From the NCBI GenBank assembly GCA_027575765.1, contig JANBPT010000197.1, positions 1-57,933 on the forward strand: DNA of 57,933 bases. Direction: 5' to 3'. Below the pieces are notes generated by a model. It was not told where the DNA came from, did not search any database, and was given only the letters and a program-made list of their open reading frames with translations. Every line of letters starts with the position of its first letter. Position 1 is the stretch's first letter. The stretch is from Tieghemiomyces parasiticus (lineage: Eukaryota > Kickxellomycota > Dimargaritomycetes > Dimargaritales > Dimargaritaceae). Position numbers and translations under genes: made by a program. Below, one piece after another: positions 11,601 to 17,703 of the stretch.

Positions 11601-14600
11601 CGGAGAGGCGTAGAGCTCGCCCAGGTCACGCAGCAGCAGCGGGATCGACCAGCCGTCGACCAGGGCGTGGTGGATGGCCAGGACCAGCAGGTACTCGTTG
11701 GAACGCTCGGTGGGAAACACGTCGGCTCGAGCCATGGGCCTGGTCATGTCGAAGCCCAGGGCGCGATTTGCGTTGAGATAGTCGGTCAGGGAAGGAAGGG
11801 GTGCCTCGGTTAGACTCCAGGCCAGCGGTGCGCGGTGTAGAACGACCTGGGCAAGTCCGTTGCCACGCGGTGCGACAGTCGGAATGAAGACGGTACGTAG
11901 GACGCTGTGGCGCTGTGTTAAGTTCACCCATGCTTGCTGGAGCCTGTCGAGATCTACATTACCGGAGAAACTCACCGCTGCTTGAACCAGGTAGGCCGAG
12001 GGGTCCTGCAGCGTAGCAACGAGCAGACCGCCCTGCATGGGGGTACAGGGCAGGATAGCCGCTATGTCGGAAGCAGCCATGCCGCGTTCCTCCAAGTCGG
12101 CCAGAAGGGTGTCGAATTCCTGGGCGGTGGGCTGGAGTAGCGGCGCATCGAATCGAGTGAGAAGCGGCTGGACGGAGGCCGTTGGGGTGGCAGCCAGGTG
12201 CTCGAGGTCTTGGCGCCACAGGTTGATCAGTTGCTCAGCCCATTGGGTCCCATACACCCGCGGATTGTACTCCATGACCAGGCGCAGCCGGTCCTGGTTG
12301 ACGAGGGGCATGGGGTTGATGTCGAAGATGACGTGCTCGTCGGGGGCAAAGTCGTGCAGGCCGAAGCGGTCATCCCATTCGATACTAACCGCACCACTGT
12401 CTGCGCCACCCGCCTCCGCATTGCCGAACCGACCAAAGTAGTTGAACTGGACGTCGAGGTGATCGGGTGTTTTGGCCAGGAGCTTGGCCCGCTCAGTTGG
12501 ATCCGCCCCCGGCATGTGGCGGAGTAGACTGTAGGGGAAACCACGCACGGGGATCTGCTGCATCGCCTCCTTGGTGTGATGCAGAGTGGCCAGGACCGAG
12601 CTGCCCAAGGGTACGTCCAGGACCAAGGGGTACAAGGCGGTGAACCAGCCGACGGTACGACTCACATCCATGGCGTCCGACCAGGGCTCGCGACCGTGGC
12701 CCTCCATCACAAAGGAGACTTGGGTGGTACCCAACGCCTGGCAGTAGGCCCGGGCAAAGGTAGCCAGGAGCATGTCCCGTGGGGTGACACGCCATTGTGG
12801 CGCCAGTTGCAGCAGGAGCCGGGTGGTGAACTCCCGGTCGAATTCGTGGGATATGGATAGGCGGGCAGCGGTGGGCACTGGGTCAAGGACCTCTGAGGGA
12901 GGCAGGAGTTGGCGGTTATCCACCGTCATGCTCTGCACGGGCCAGGCATCGGCAGTGAGGGTCCGGGCGTAGTCATCCAACTGGCTGCACCAGGTCTGGA
13001 AGGACAGGGTCTTGGGCGGCAGCTGACCCCCGGTGAGCAGGGTCTGCAGGTCCTCGATCAGGACGCGCCAGGAGACCAGGTCAACCAGGGCGTGGTGGAT
13101 GGTCCAGAACAGACGTTTTTGTTTGGGTCGATCATGTGAGTGGATGACGCAGGCGGCCATAATGGGCCCATCGGTGAGGTTTAAACTGGCCTGGACCTTC
13201 AGAATGCGGTCGGCGTAGTCGCTTTCAGCCACGGTGGCCTCGATGAGGCTAACGTGGTCAGGGATTGCCTCGGACGAAGGAATGTACTGCGTCCAAGCAC
13301 CCTGGTCGTTTAGAAGGAAGCGAGCACGCAGGATGTCATGGTGATTGACCAGTTGGACCAGGGCGCGGTTAACTTGGTCAAGGGTGACGGAAGTGCACAC
13401 GCGCAGGGTGAACGACTGGTTGAAGTGGTGCGGGTTGCGGAGCGGTTGGCTAAAGAACCGGTGCTGGATAGGGGTAAGCTCGACTGGGCCTTGCACTTGA
13501 CACTGATTTGCTTCGGCTGCGACCTTGGCAAGTGGCGTCAGTCGGGCGGCCAAGGCTCGAAGCTGGCGGCATTCGTAGATGAGTGGCACGGTGATCCTGA
13601 ACCCCAACTGTTGACATTTAGATACGAGAAGGATTGCTGAGATGGAGTCTCCGCCGACGCGGAAGAAGTCGTCAGTGGCCCCAATACGCTCGGCTGAGAG
13701 TGATAGGACCTGGGCCCAGGCCTCGCGCAGACGGAGTTCAAGGTTGGTGAAGTCACTGGAATCCACGGGGGATGCCTCTGGAATGGGTGCGGCGAGGTCT
13801 GGCAAGGCCCTACGGTCGACCTTGCCGTTGGTAGTCAGTGGGAGTTGAGTCACCGGGGCAACATGATCGGGTACCATGAATTTGGCCAGACGGCTACGGA
13901 GGTGGTCGAGCAGGGCCGAGATATCCACTGACTGTGGCTCCACGAACAAGACCAGGCGATCATTCCGCACCGCCGCCACGGCGAGTTGAACGGTAGAAAA
14001 ACTAATGGCGGTGGCCTCGACCTCCTCGAGTTCGATACGATAACCGCGTAGCTTGACCTGATGGTCCATGCGACCCAACAGGTCGACATGACCGTTGGAC
14101 AACCAACGGGCCCGGTCGCCCGTCAGGTACACGCGACCGGGACCGAACGGGTTAGCAATGAACCTCTGGGCGGTGAGTTCGGGTTGGTTGCAGTAGCCAC
14201 GTGCCACACCTAAACCGCCGATGAGGAGCTGACCGGATGCACCCACCGGGACCAAGTGCAGGTCGTCGTCAACAATGTAGGCCAGGACGTTGCGCAAGGG
14301 CTGGCCTACGGTTATCATGTCGTTTATGCGAAGGACAGAGGTGAGGCAGATCACAGTTGTTTCGGTGGGACCATAGCAATTGACGAGGCCACAGTGTGAA
14401 CTCCAGGAGGTAACCAAGCGCTGGTTGCAGGGCTCTCCACCGCAGATAATTCCGCGGAGCAGTGGGAACTGCTCAGGACGCAGCTTAGCTAGAAAGGACG
14501 GCATGACACTGGCAGTATGGACACCTGCGAGATCACCAAGCAGGTCTGGACCAGGGAGGACCAGCGTTCCACCATTGCAAAGGGTTTTCATAGTGGACCA

Positions 14601-16019
14601 TAAAATACCATCGAATCCAATGGACATAACCAAGAGGTCACGCTGACCCGGCCCATAGAAGTCATTGAATGTAGGATCGACGGTGAAGGACGCTATGCTG
14701 CCGTGCTCGACCATGACACCCTTGGGCTGTCCAGTCGTCCCCGATGTGTACACGATATAGGCCAGGTCCCTAGGTTCAGAGTGATGAGGAATGAACGGAC
14801 AGGCGTTGTCTTCGGTGCTTGGTAGAGCCTCAGCCACGTTGTTAACCAGCAGCTTGGGGCAAGTGATGTGACCCAGACGACCCTGGGTAATATCACTTGC
14901 CAGGACCAGGGTAGCTTTACTGTCCTCGATAATGTAACGGATACGTTCTTCGGGGTATTCCGGGTCGATGGGCACGTAGGCGGCGCCGGACTTGAGAACA
15001 GCAAACAGGGCTATTACGAACTCGATGGATTTGGGCAGGAGGAGAGCGATACGAACCTCGGGCCGGGCTCCATGGTCGCGAGCCAGCATCTGGGCCAGGG
15101 CCGAGGTCATCCGGTCGAACTCGGCGTAGGTGACGGTACGGCCCTTGTGGTCCAGAGCGATACCATCAGGGGTCCTACTCGCCCACTCACTGACCAGGAG
15201 GTGGACAGAGGTATTGATTGCATCAGGGTGACTGATGGTGCCGGCGAACTGCAGGAGGCGTTGACGCTCGATTCCATCTACCCAGGCCACATCGGCAACA
15301 GTTAAGCGTGCGAGCTGTTTGGGATGCACCATCGCCTCGGCCATGGTACGGACCACCATACTGAATTGGCGTCCGAGTTCCTGCACCGCTGTCTCGGCCA
15401 CCTGGGTACGGTCAAAGGCCAGACGGACATCTAGATTACCGATGACCACCTGCCAGGAGAGGACAAGGGTGGCCTGAGTCATCGTCGCCAGCATAGTAAG
15501 GGAGGCCTGTTCAACGCTGACACAAGGCTTGTGGTTGGGGTCGAGACCCGATGAGTTGCGGCCCCGAGACTGAGTAGACGAAAGGTTGGCGTAGCTAACT
15601 AGGACGGTGTTGAGTTGGCCCTGGTCGATAGCCTGCACCGGCCACTCCTGATGATGCAAAGGGTGATCGGAAGAGGAGGTCGGATGTCCGAGGGCTGAGG
15701 TAAGCTTGACACCGGGGTCAAGGCGCAGGCCACATACGGTGAGACTGTTGGCCTGGAGTTTAAAGTCCAGCGGCGGCGACGGGGCCCAGACATGGCCGAA
15801 AGCAACCTGTTCGGCACCGGTGTAGCGGGACAGGAGGATGCCCCAGGCCACCTTACAAAGTCTGTCGGGGTGGAAGTTGGTTGACAGGGGAGTCCCTACC
15901 GAAACCTGGCCGTAACCCGGCTCAGGGTGAACGGGCTTGACCAGGGGAACGGCAGTAGTCGGGGGAGGACCGTCCACATTATCGGCAGAGGCGGGACGGT
16001 TAGGCTTTGGGACAGTCAT
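1..16019 (-). CDS. Multimodular non-ribosomal peptide synthetase (3'-truncated by window edge)
   Basis: A single frame is open from the ATG at 16,019 to position 3 (about 5,339 codons, no stop and no intron seen). The first and last bases are in the same frame, both giving NRPS sequence. Domain order from the N-terminus: half-C (residues 1-245), A1 (255-735), T1 (Ser792), E1 (850-1275), C2 (1320-1716), decayed A/T/C block (1743-2343), A2 (2363-2827), T2 (Ser2910), E2 (2977-3380), C3 (3414-3860), A3 (3884-4340), T3 (Ser4417), C4 (4477-4897), A4 (4924 onward, cut after the A8 motif RGFRIELGEIE). It would assemble a peptide by thiotemplate chemistry in the cytosol; the C-terminus and release domain lie outside the window. 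The start is uncertain: the frame stays open upstream to a TAA at 16,125-16,127 and the extra residues fit the half-C domain, so a short upstream exon is possible. The product is unknown. Confidence 0.96.
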   Translation of the reverse strand, partial: MTVPKPNRPASADNVDGPPPTTAVPLVKPVHPEPGYGQVSVGTPLSTNFHPDRLCKVAWGILLSRYTGAEQVAFGHVWAPSPPLDFKLQANSLTVCGLRLDPGVKLTSALGHPTSSSDHPLHHQEWPVQAIDQGQLNTVLVSYANLSSTQSRGRNSSGLDPNHKPCVSVEQASLTMLATMTQATLVLSWQVVIGNLDVRLAFDRTQVAETAVQELGRQFSMVVRTMAEAMVHPKQLARLTVADVAWVDGIERQRLLQFAGTISHPDAINTSVHLLVSEWASRTPDGIALDHKGRTVTYAEFDRMTSALAQMLARDHGARPEVRIALLLPKSIEFVIALFAVLKSGAAYVPIDPEYPEERIRYIIEDSKATLVLASDITQGRLGHITCPKLLVNNVAEALPSTEDNACPFIPHHSEPRDLAYIVYTSGTTGQPKGVMVEHGSIASFTVDPTFNDFYGPGQRDLLVMSIGFDGILWSTMKTLCNGGTLVLPGPDLLGDLAGVHTASVMPSFLAKLRPEQFPLLRGIICGGEPCNQRLVTSWSSHCGLVNCYGPTETTVICLTSVLRINDMITVGQPLRNVLAYIVDDDLHLVPVGASGQLLIGGLGVARGYCNQPELTAQRFIANPFGPGRVYLTGDRARWLSNGHVDLLGRMDHQVKLRGYRIELEEVEATAISFSTVQLAVAAVRNDRLVLFVEPQSVDISALLDHLRSRLAKFMVPDHVAPVTQLPLTTNGKVDRRALPDLAAPIPEASPVDSSDFTNLELRLREAWAQVLSLSAERIGATDDFFRVGGDSISAILLVSKCQQLGFRITVPLIYECRQLRALAARLTPLAKVAAEANQCQVQGPVELTPIQHRFFSQPLRNPHHFNQSFTLRVCTSVTLDQVNRALVQLVNHHDILRARFLLNDQGAWTQYIPSSEAIPDHVSLIEATVAESDYADRILKVQASLNLTDGPIMAACVIHSHDRPKQKRLFWTIHHALVDLVSWRVLIEDLQTLLTGGQLPPKTLSFQTWCSQLDDYARTLTADAWPVQSMTVDNRQLLPPSEVLDPVPTAARLSISHEFDREFTTRLLLQLAPQWRVTPRDMLLATFARAYCQALGTTQVSFVMEGHGREPWSDAMDVSRTVGWFTALYPLVLDVPLGSSVLATLHHTKEAMQQIPVRGFPYSLLRHMPGADPTERAKLLAKTPDHLDVQFNYFGRFGNAEAGGADSGAVSIEWDDRFGLHDFAPDEHVIFDINPMPLVNQDRLRLVMEYNPRVYGTQWAEQLINLWRQDLEHLAATPTASVQPLLTRFDAPLLQPTAQEFDTLLADLEERGMAASDIAAILPCTPMQGGLLVATLQDPSAYLVQAAVSFSGNVDLDRLQQAWVNLTQRHSVLRTVFIPTVAPRGNGLAQVVLHRAPLAWSLTEAPLPSLTDYLNANRALGFDMTRPMARADVFPTERSNEYLLVLAIHHALVDGWSIPLLLRDLGELYASPDMPGQLTSPSFNTVVEQVANQDQDEARAFWVEYLRGVHPTPAPMLSTELTGEHGFAEYHCALDVDKSRLHDAAQQFGVTLSTLLKAAYALVLAQYLNLDDLVIGFVVSGRNLDVAEIANVVGPCLNTVPLRFRQTDQPIGQWLQQLQADATGMIPFEHTSLAKVKAWCSPIPASPLFHVLGGFENFPQGSHQAGDVTLELVRVHEFTEYPLTLDFVDGPHAVGVKCFYGRMFCSEADIVQLVQQVSSVLVKLTSATADTTISQVSHTLPDPTQNCLGRIITADGVQLPLTVLDHYLAKQGVPAPYSVSIHGGRIVTRVSAPETACESFGPLLAGVNLPADLMPTAFISLEAYPHLSCASESEVARLGEAYLHVLDTKGLGSSLDTVGRWLAVTCTDLHLGTEDGLPHGEDTWVSVLARPLLLLQLEHRITQRFGVTLNSRNVLACDDLATLTLVIQRSSPSVLPTRTPEGPSNEPKSELIRPIKATPYQAQVWLACQLSEDPGQFYHQAKLSIPHQLTHSDVQWVLNRFISQVEWLRTVVHKEEGQLVAHLLSPKRLSSATQATVGSQSLRKNGLEAAGKVLASTDMLAIRYQQEQPTIVVRMHQILAPEMLFHLLTEELQLAFGAKHDGQVFDVSPSLAMGRTATVGRLPSDSSVRTYWTETMAKASADLKLPLDRPRTRVPTFSSACIRFDMAQEVIRGLSCPTEGNPVAPLGLWTALVGSYLARICGTDDILVDILLNYSVCRRGTYTVSLGHLACPARVPGAASASSLGDLSTVLSQQLQRSVDHLTPDHDVYAGLLHLPAYPLWHPVRVSVAVDPVEWDVEAQSHPALWHDIIFRISLSGPGPGMTLQYNPDLFDSATVERLGANLLYYCQVALTSALPLTTVPLVCPAEEQILLEDFGRSPSEYDPSDSSTSVISLIRDSVQRSPHTVALESQLETVSYTEMDARVKSLARALQHHGIGVQDRVAVIVESRPAIAMAMLALWLLRAIYVPVDCTLPEQRQRYMVKTAQCTVVLNMTETGVTWTEALPGLKLLNSELDSGSALSPYCHHPEDLAYILFTSGTTGQPKGVTIRHASLTNLLLAPETTLCPEPGTRYLQTMAVGFDVFILVALSPLCTSSTLVFSDGDMPAALHTVDGVFLTPSVLGSLSPTIYPNLRRVMSAGEALPTELAAKWLPYCEVQNLYGPTEVTVISHTLTAQLAKPITIGRPIAGSECYIVNQHDQLVPIGSVGEICVGGLGVSAGYVNRPDLNEVKFVRLPYSSGPVYRTGDLGRWLPTGEVECLGRRDDQVKLRGFRIELAEVRGALLNLPGVQDTHVLIHERTLVAFVCPEQFDTASVKSALQEVLPGYMVPSHIMGLDHIPLTTNCKADRRALVALFLKYQASFLEMGTTLAGEHVMSPESQVLWTAVVETLGLAHTPVTDNLPFFRLGGDSISAIQVSARCRQLGYRLPVPILLKSQPLSTVATTMKRLVRSTTSELAPIPHEVSFPLTPIQRWFFAQGFRNLSHFNQSFLLELTRPVSRDTLGRALLRVVNHHAVLRSQFRRDPTGQWSQTIPPPFSTLPSQVHEVTCTESELSQCCYQVQQSVDIHQGRNVAAALVYLVAPEDGRRSSHTLLFLTIHHLVVDLVSWSILLEDLTSLLDGHTPLPPSLPFANWALKLDRWRREQSVAHLDPEPVLVCPSSLSLCPLAALPANTAGNEVSYTVQIPTDVTEALIQVAGVSFHLEELLLAVLCGALAVVTHTPTTTVHTESHGRHPWHEGMDLSRTVGWFTTILPVTVTNASSASVSDHLRQIKHTRRSLRHYGLETDWPKAPLDPSSQATAAYHPMEVVFNFLGRTTDDRALTCHGKAPWVVRHDLLPLIPISSDEELRPQVLEVLGWQTGTGLQLTVNYCSQVVPTATVAALGDEVRKYLAEIATLDLTGLWVPSDFPLLEANQGDMANIVADLPTLGLTVAEVENLYPMTPMQQGLWTATAKDPAEYLLQFAMTINGVSDSDVLLHALEAVVTRHAILRTVFLTTFSNARSNGIQVVSRRPRFGWRAIGCWSEVGVQNEDDYLHSDKALGFTPDQPLLRYCVAPVTQDSTRLIMTIHHALIDGWSFGIFTQELRHFLSSGPSASLSPAVEFSAYVEHIGNLDDTETRTVWEDYLRGIEQPTTLLLPKAPASSSIRTEYHIVIHDDAAHLQTLVKDHGLTVYTLLKAAWAYLLHRYTGLSDIVFGNTVSGRALDLPGVDVVIGCLINTVPCRVTIDADKELKDFLQGINAQSQRLVAVEHCHLADLNRWVEGDLRVTDMFNTMLVYENYPNTGKDSDDQAVTLTDLKAVESTEYALTGMAQIEHGQLTAVLNWSTSDFSQPYIEALGRYLRSTLRQMADILQQNSGSFTFADLDLLSPAELQTLTVDMARPTKPIDFDTCIPGLFTKQAERTPDHPAVEYDDPVSGTISWTYRELLEKSRVIARHLLSQGVQREEPVGLLIDRLPSTVAAMLGVHLAGASFVPLDANLPLDRLQFIARDCGIQRILYNNGDVQKGKAIRHAIGAAMDSLDTLLINGSSGSTDIGLPIVQPTDLSHILYTSGTTGQPKGVQLEHRVMANFVQQSQEVIVIRSGMRVMQNMALTFDCCLVEILATVCNGSTAVLRNDLLDTLPKVDVLIATPSVLATLDPTKYPNLRHVITAGEALPRLLAERWSSHCPVTNMYGPTECFVCHAVQFSPGGPVTIGRPLPNTECYILDHKLRPVPVGVPGEIYVGGICVTRGYVNRPDLNSKALLPNPYTGRGYLYRTGDVGRWLLDGTVEYFARSDDQVKVRGHRVEPREIEAVLGQCLKVSSVAVIFSSGKLYAFVCPDTITPSCLRAHAVAHLPPYMVPSAFFQLTELPLNTNGKTDKRRLLGLLPSLISQACDRAVTAPENEVQLLIVDTMAQVLNMSASQIDIHDSFFQLGGDSISAIRLSSLCRDHGIHVSIAQIFQYGTPAALAGIIDFDSSPSTTMAYQPFELVASSGVVMEDLTAEIATSLGVETEAIEDILPVSSLQQGFLVSTLKDPSAYMVQTVYDLTGPLDVAKLHQSWSQVVRSHMILRTKFLVPADQSQHAFLQVVLRDTDFEWTYHDQPLTSLGQAEHHHLAADRARGFTLTGPLLRFAVYHGPADRHLFCTTFHHALLDAWSESIMMAESLEYYHGVKTQPRPQYHEFIRHLTHIDQEGMAAFWRDNLDGVKLHPTIQFPRESNATPTEHGEIRHPVSTSLLAIKQFCRGMGLTVNSLLRAVWALTLARYLGENEEVTLGVLVSGRNVPVPGIEGMVGMCINTLPLRVRVDRNHTITDFLRQVNADSGALTAYEQCSLVDIKRWAKLDADSDLFTSLLVYDNYETTTSACTDQINYVPRSGQNFTEYAYTANFYDQDDTLMLNLSYQARYCNPSYAHYLIHFIDQCLAAIVSGHTGKLDNILTLPAAEQALIHQWSDGITIDFPQKDWLAHQFFTQHLATRADAIALESATDQFTYAEVYHRACAIAAVLHSQGARCGDRVALLFTRCPEFIFSYLAVLLLGGVCVPMDVKNAPDRLLYMVELLDDPWVVTHSTASDLAAELGLTPERVLYADHSLTNPTPEPKVHPIEHTPDCSAYIVFTSGTTGRPKGVQVSHRALVNFILATSERLRLASDCRFLQGLNITFDPLLMEVFCTFHAGGTLVLQDGELLEDLRRVSACILVPSVLATLDADSYPELVTLIAGGEMLPTAVAKKWAGRVHLHNFYGPSEATIASHSKLIRSSEMVTIGTTLANVQCHILDDQLQAMPIGRPGELCIGGEAVSRGYWRRAELTDQAFVVNPFGAGQLYRTGDMGCWLANGEVQVLGRKDFQVKLRGFRIELGEIE
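2740..5790 (-). other. NRPS module C3-A3-T3
   Basis: C3 begins near NLYPMTPMQQGLW and has an intact HHALIDGWS from residue 3568. A3 shows YTSGTTGQPKG (near 3.85-3.89 kb), NMYGPTECF, an unusual A8 reading RGHRVEPREIE, and NTNGKTDKR. By-eye pocket residues: D235, C236, V239, I278, I299, A301, M322, V330, C331. T3 carries FFQLGGDSI with Ser4417. No epimerisation domain follows, so residue 3 should stay L unless loaded otherwise. Confidence 0.88.
5880..8940 (-). other. NRPS module A2-T2-E2
   Basis: A2 shows A3 (FTSGTTGQPKG, near 8.38-8.43 kb), A5 (NLYGPTEVT), A8 (RGFRIELAEVR) and an A10 reading TNCKADRR, where the usual Gly before the lysine is Cys. By-eye pocket residues: D235, V236, L239, F278, M299, A301, L322, V330, I331. 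T2 carries FFRLGGDSI with Ser2910. E2 carries HHLVVDLVSW at residues 3098-3107. Since both T1 and T2 are followed by E domains, the first two active residues are predicted to be D-configured. A2 is preceded by the dead condensation domain, so amide formation onto T2 must rely on C2 or another C domain. Confidence 0.88.
8990..10800 (-). other. Decayed internal NRPS module: A remnant, dead T, dead C
   Basis: Between C2 and A2 lie about 600 in-frame residues that align with NRPS architecture but have lost the key residues. Residues 1743-1845 keep only the tail of an adenylation domain (NLPADLMPTAFISLEAYPHL resembles the A9 region LPxYMVPxxFVxLExxPL); motifs A1-A7 are absent. The carrier-like stretch ends LLLLQLEHRITQRFGVTL as in T domains, but its core reads HGEDTW with Thr1884 where the phosphopantetheine serine belongs. 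The condensation-like stretch starts YQAQVWLACQLSEDP and at the catalytic site reads RMHQILAPE (His2077) instead of HHxxxDG. Frame is preserved through the whole block, so it is translated as a structural linker or is a recent fossil. Confidence 0.82.
10870..12100 (-). other. NRPS condensation domain C2 (intact)
   Basis: The domain opens with the C1-type segment PCTPMQGGLLVATL and carries an intact HHALVDGWS at residues 1450-1458, so the catalytic second histidine and the Asp-Gly pair are present. It directly follows E1, which fits a DCL type that takes a D-configured donor. Its normal acceptor partner should be the carrier domain immediately downstream, but that carrier (near 10.37 kb) is degenerate. 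C2 must therefore either use T2 as acceptor or be idle. Confidence 0.85.
12200..16019 (-). other. NRPS initiation module: half-C, A1, T1, E1
   Basis: The first 245 residues match only the C-terminal half of a condensation domain (for example the segment AWGILLSRYTGAEQVAFG); no HHxxxDG motif precedes it, which is common at the start of fungal NRPSs. A1 shows A3 (YTSGTTGQPKG, near 14.73-14.77 kb), A5 (NCYGPTETT), A8 (RGYRIELEEVE) and A10 (NGKVDRR). By-eye binding-pocket residues are D235, G236, W239, S278, I299, G301, C322, V330, I331, with the invariant A10 lysine. T1 carries FFRVGGDSI with Ser792 for phosphopantetheine. E1 carries HHALVDLVSW at residues 975-984, the epimerisation form of the motif, so residue 1 is predicted to leave as the D-isomer. 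Substrate is not assignable by eye. Confidence 0.9.
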
Positions 16020-17690
16020 TTTGGCTGCAAAGTCTGGTGGCAAGAGGGTCGGTATGCAGTTGAATTGTGTAAAATTACGGCAGAAGCGAATGAGGCGACT
16101 AGTGGCTTTATCAAGGTTGCAGAATTAGGAATAGAGTGTCCGTATATAAACCAGACGTGCAAAGCTAAAAGGCCATAAGTATACTTGGCAGGCAATGTTC
16201 GACGTACATGACTTTTTATATATCTTTTTTTTAGAGAGGAGCCTACACTATTGCCTGGCACGCCGATAAGGCGTTTTTTTTGACTAATCGGTTGCATTCT
16301 AAAACACGCCTGGATAGCAAGGATATTGTCCTCCTGGATCCAAGGTGCATTCAGAAAAAGTACACCCCTTCTTGAAATATTCACTACCGTCCTGGTAACA
16401 GCTTTCACAACTACCCAGCATGATGTCCTTTTTCGTATGGGTTAAAAAGGCGGTCAATAAATAGAAAGACTGGCCCGCAGTAAGGGGTAGAGTCGCCGCT
16501 CTATAGTGTGGAGTGCCCATACATTACCCCTGAGATATCCAACCTAGCCTAACCTATAGGTATGTAGTGAAATCGTGCGATGCGAAGCTCCCACCACTTC
16601 CCCGATGGCCTCTTCACCATTAGGCTACGTGGCCTAGTGCACCCGACGGTTTGCGCCTAGTCGCTAAATAAGTGTTGATCCTTCTTTATCATATCAACTT
16701 CTATTCTACCCTCCGCCTTATTTGGTATTGGATGGTGGTCTCTAGAATTTTACCTGTTACTGAAAGACGCCCCTCTTCTCTGACCTGACTCGCGGGCGTA
16801 TGTACTAATTTACTAACGCGGTTATAATTAAAATTAAGCACTATAAAACTCGAACTTCAGTTCCATGGGTTTAGTCTTCCTTCGCCTGATGCACAGTTTA
16901 AGAACGCATTTCCACTGATATTCTACTGTCGATAGTCACCCCCTTGCCCGATGAACTGTTGGTAGCGTCATCTTAACTTCATCGCCTTCCCGTCAATTTT
17001 CTATTTTTTTACCATCGCTCACCATCCATACATCGCCTGCAGCCCTACTTTAACGTAGAGCCTCCAAAGCTCCATAGAAACTAATAGTCCTTTATTTTCG
17101 TTATCCTTCATCTCTAATTAATCTTTTCCCATACCCTCTCCGCCACCACTATATTTCTAAAGAAAACTTTATAAATATTCTAATGTTCTTTATTTTCGCT
17201 ACTTACTTCCCTCACTTCCTCCAGCCTATGCACCACCACCCAAGCTGACCCCACTCCCACTAACGATCTCGCTTCGCCCCGAGACCACAGTCCGGGGTCG
17301 TACTGACCCCCTTTACCACCCGAATATCACACGTACACAGCCGTCGATTTGATACTTGCCTCTGAGTGCTACCAACGCATCGACTGCTAACCAGATCCGT
17401 CCGATCAATTGTTACGACTGGGGTTACTATAGAAGGCCGTAAGGATCAGTGACTGCCACCTTGGCGTTAGATGCGTGTCCCTCTGTGTCTGGCAGACGGT
17501 GTAAAGGATTATGTGTCCCAAGGGGGGGGAATACAAACGAAGGGAGAGTTCATTGACGAGAAGGTCCAAAAATAAAATAATCGAAAGCGCCCTGTAAAGG
17601 TTTATTTATTTATACCCCAACGATGCTTAATTGTGTATTTTGACATCATTCTGAAGCGCTCGGCGGGCACTATCTATCTAGCCACCAAGA
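16020..17690. other. Spacer upstream of the NRPS, no confident gene
   Basis: AT-richer non-coding sequence. Two weak items: (i) the NRPS frame stays open to 16,124 and reads like half-C domain sequence (SRLIRFCRNFTQFNC), consistent with an upstream exon joined by a short intron; (ii) a minus-strand open frame at 16,299-16,520 ends in a short cysteine-rich stretch with five cysteines in about 36 residues. From 16.55 to 17.69 kb I see no gene, RNA or repeat beyond an 8-base G run near 17,522. Confidence 0.6.
16213..16224 (-). promoter_or_regulatory. Possible TATA element upstream of the NRPS
   Basis: On the minus strand the sequence reads GATATATAAAAAG about 195 bases upstream of the ATG at 16,019. 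It would serve that ATG, but it is too close to the alternative ATG at 16,209 to serve a transcript starting there. Assignment is by motif and position only. Confidence 0.3.
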
Positions 17691-17703
17691 CTAAATCTAA
17701 TAA

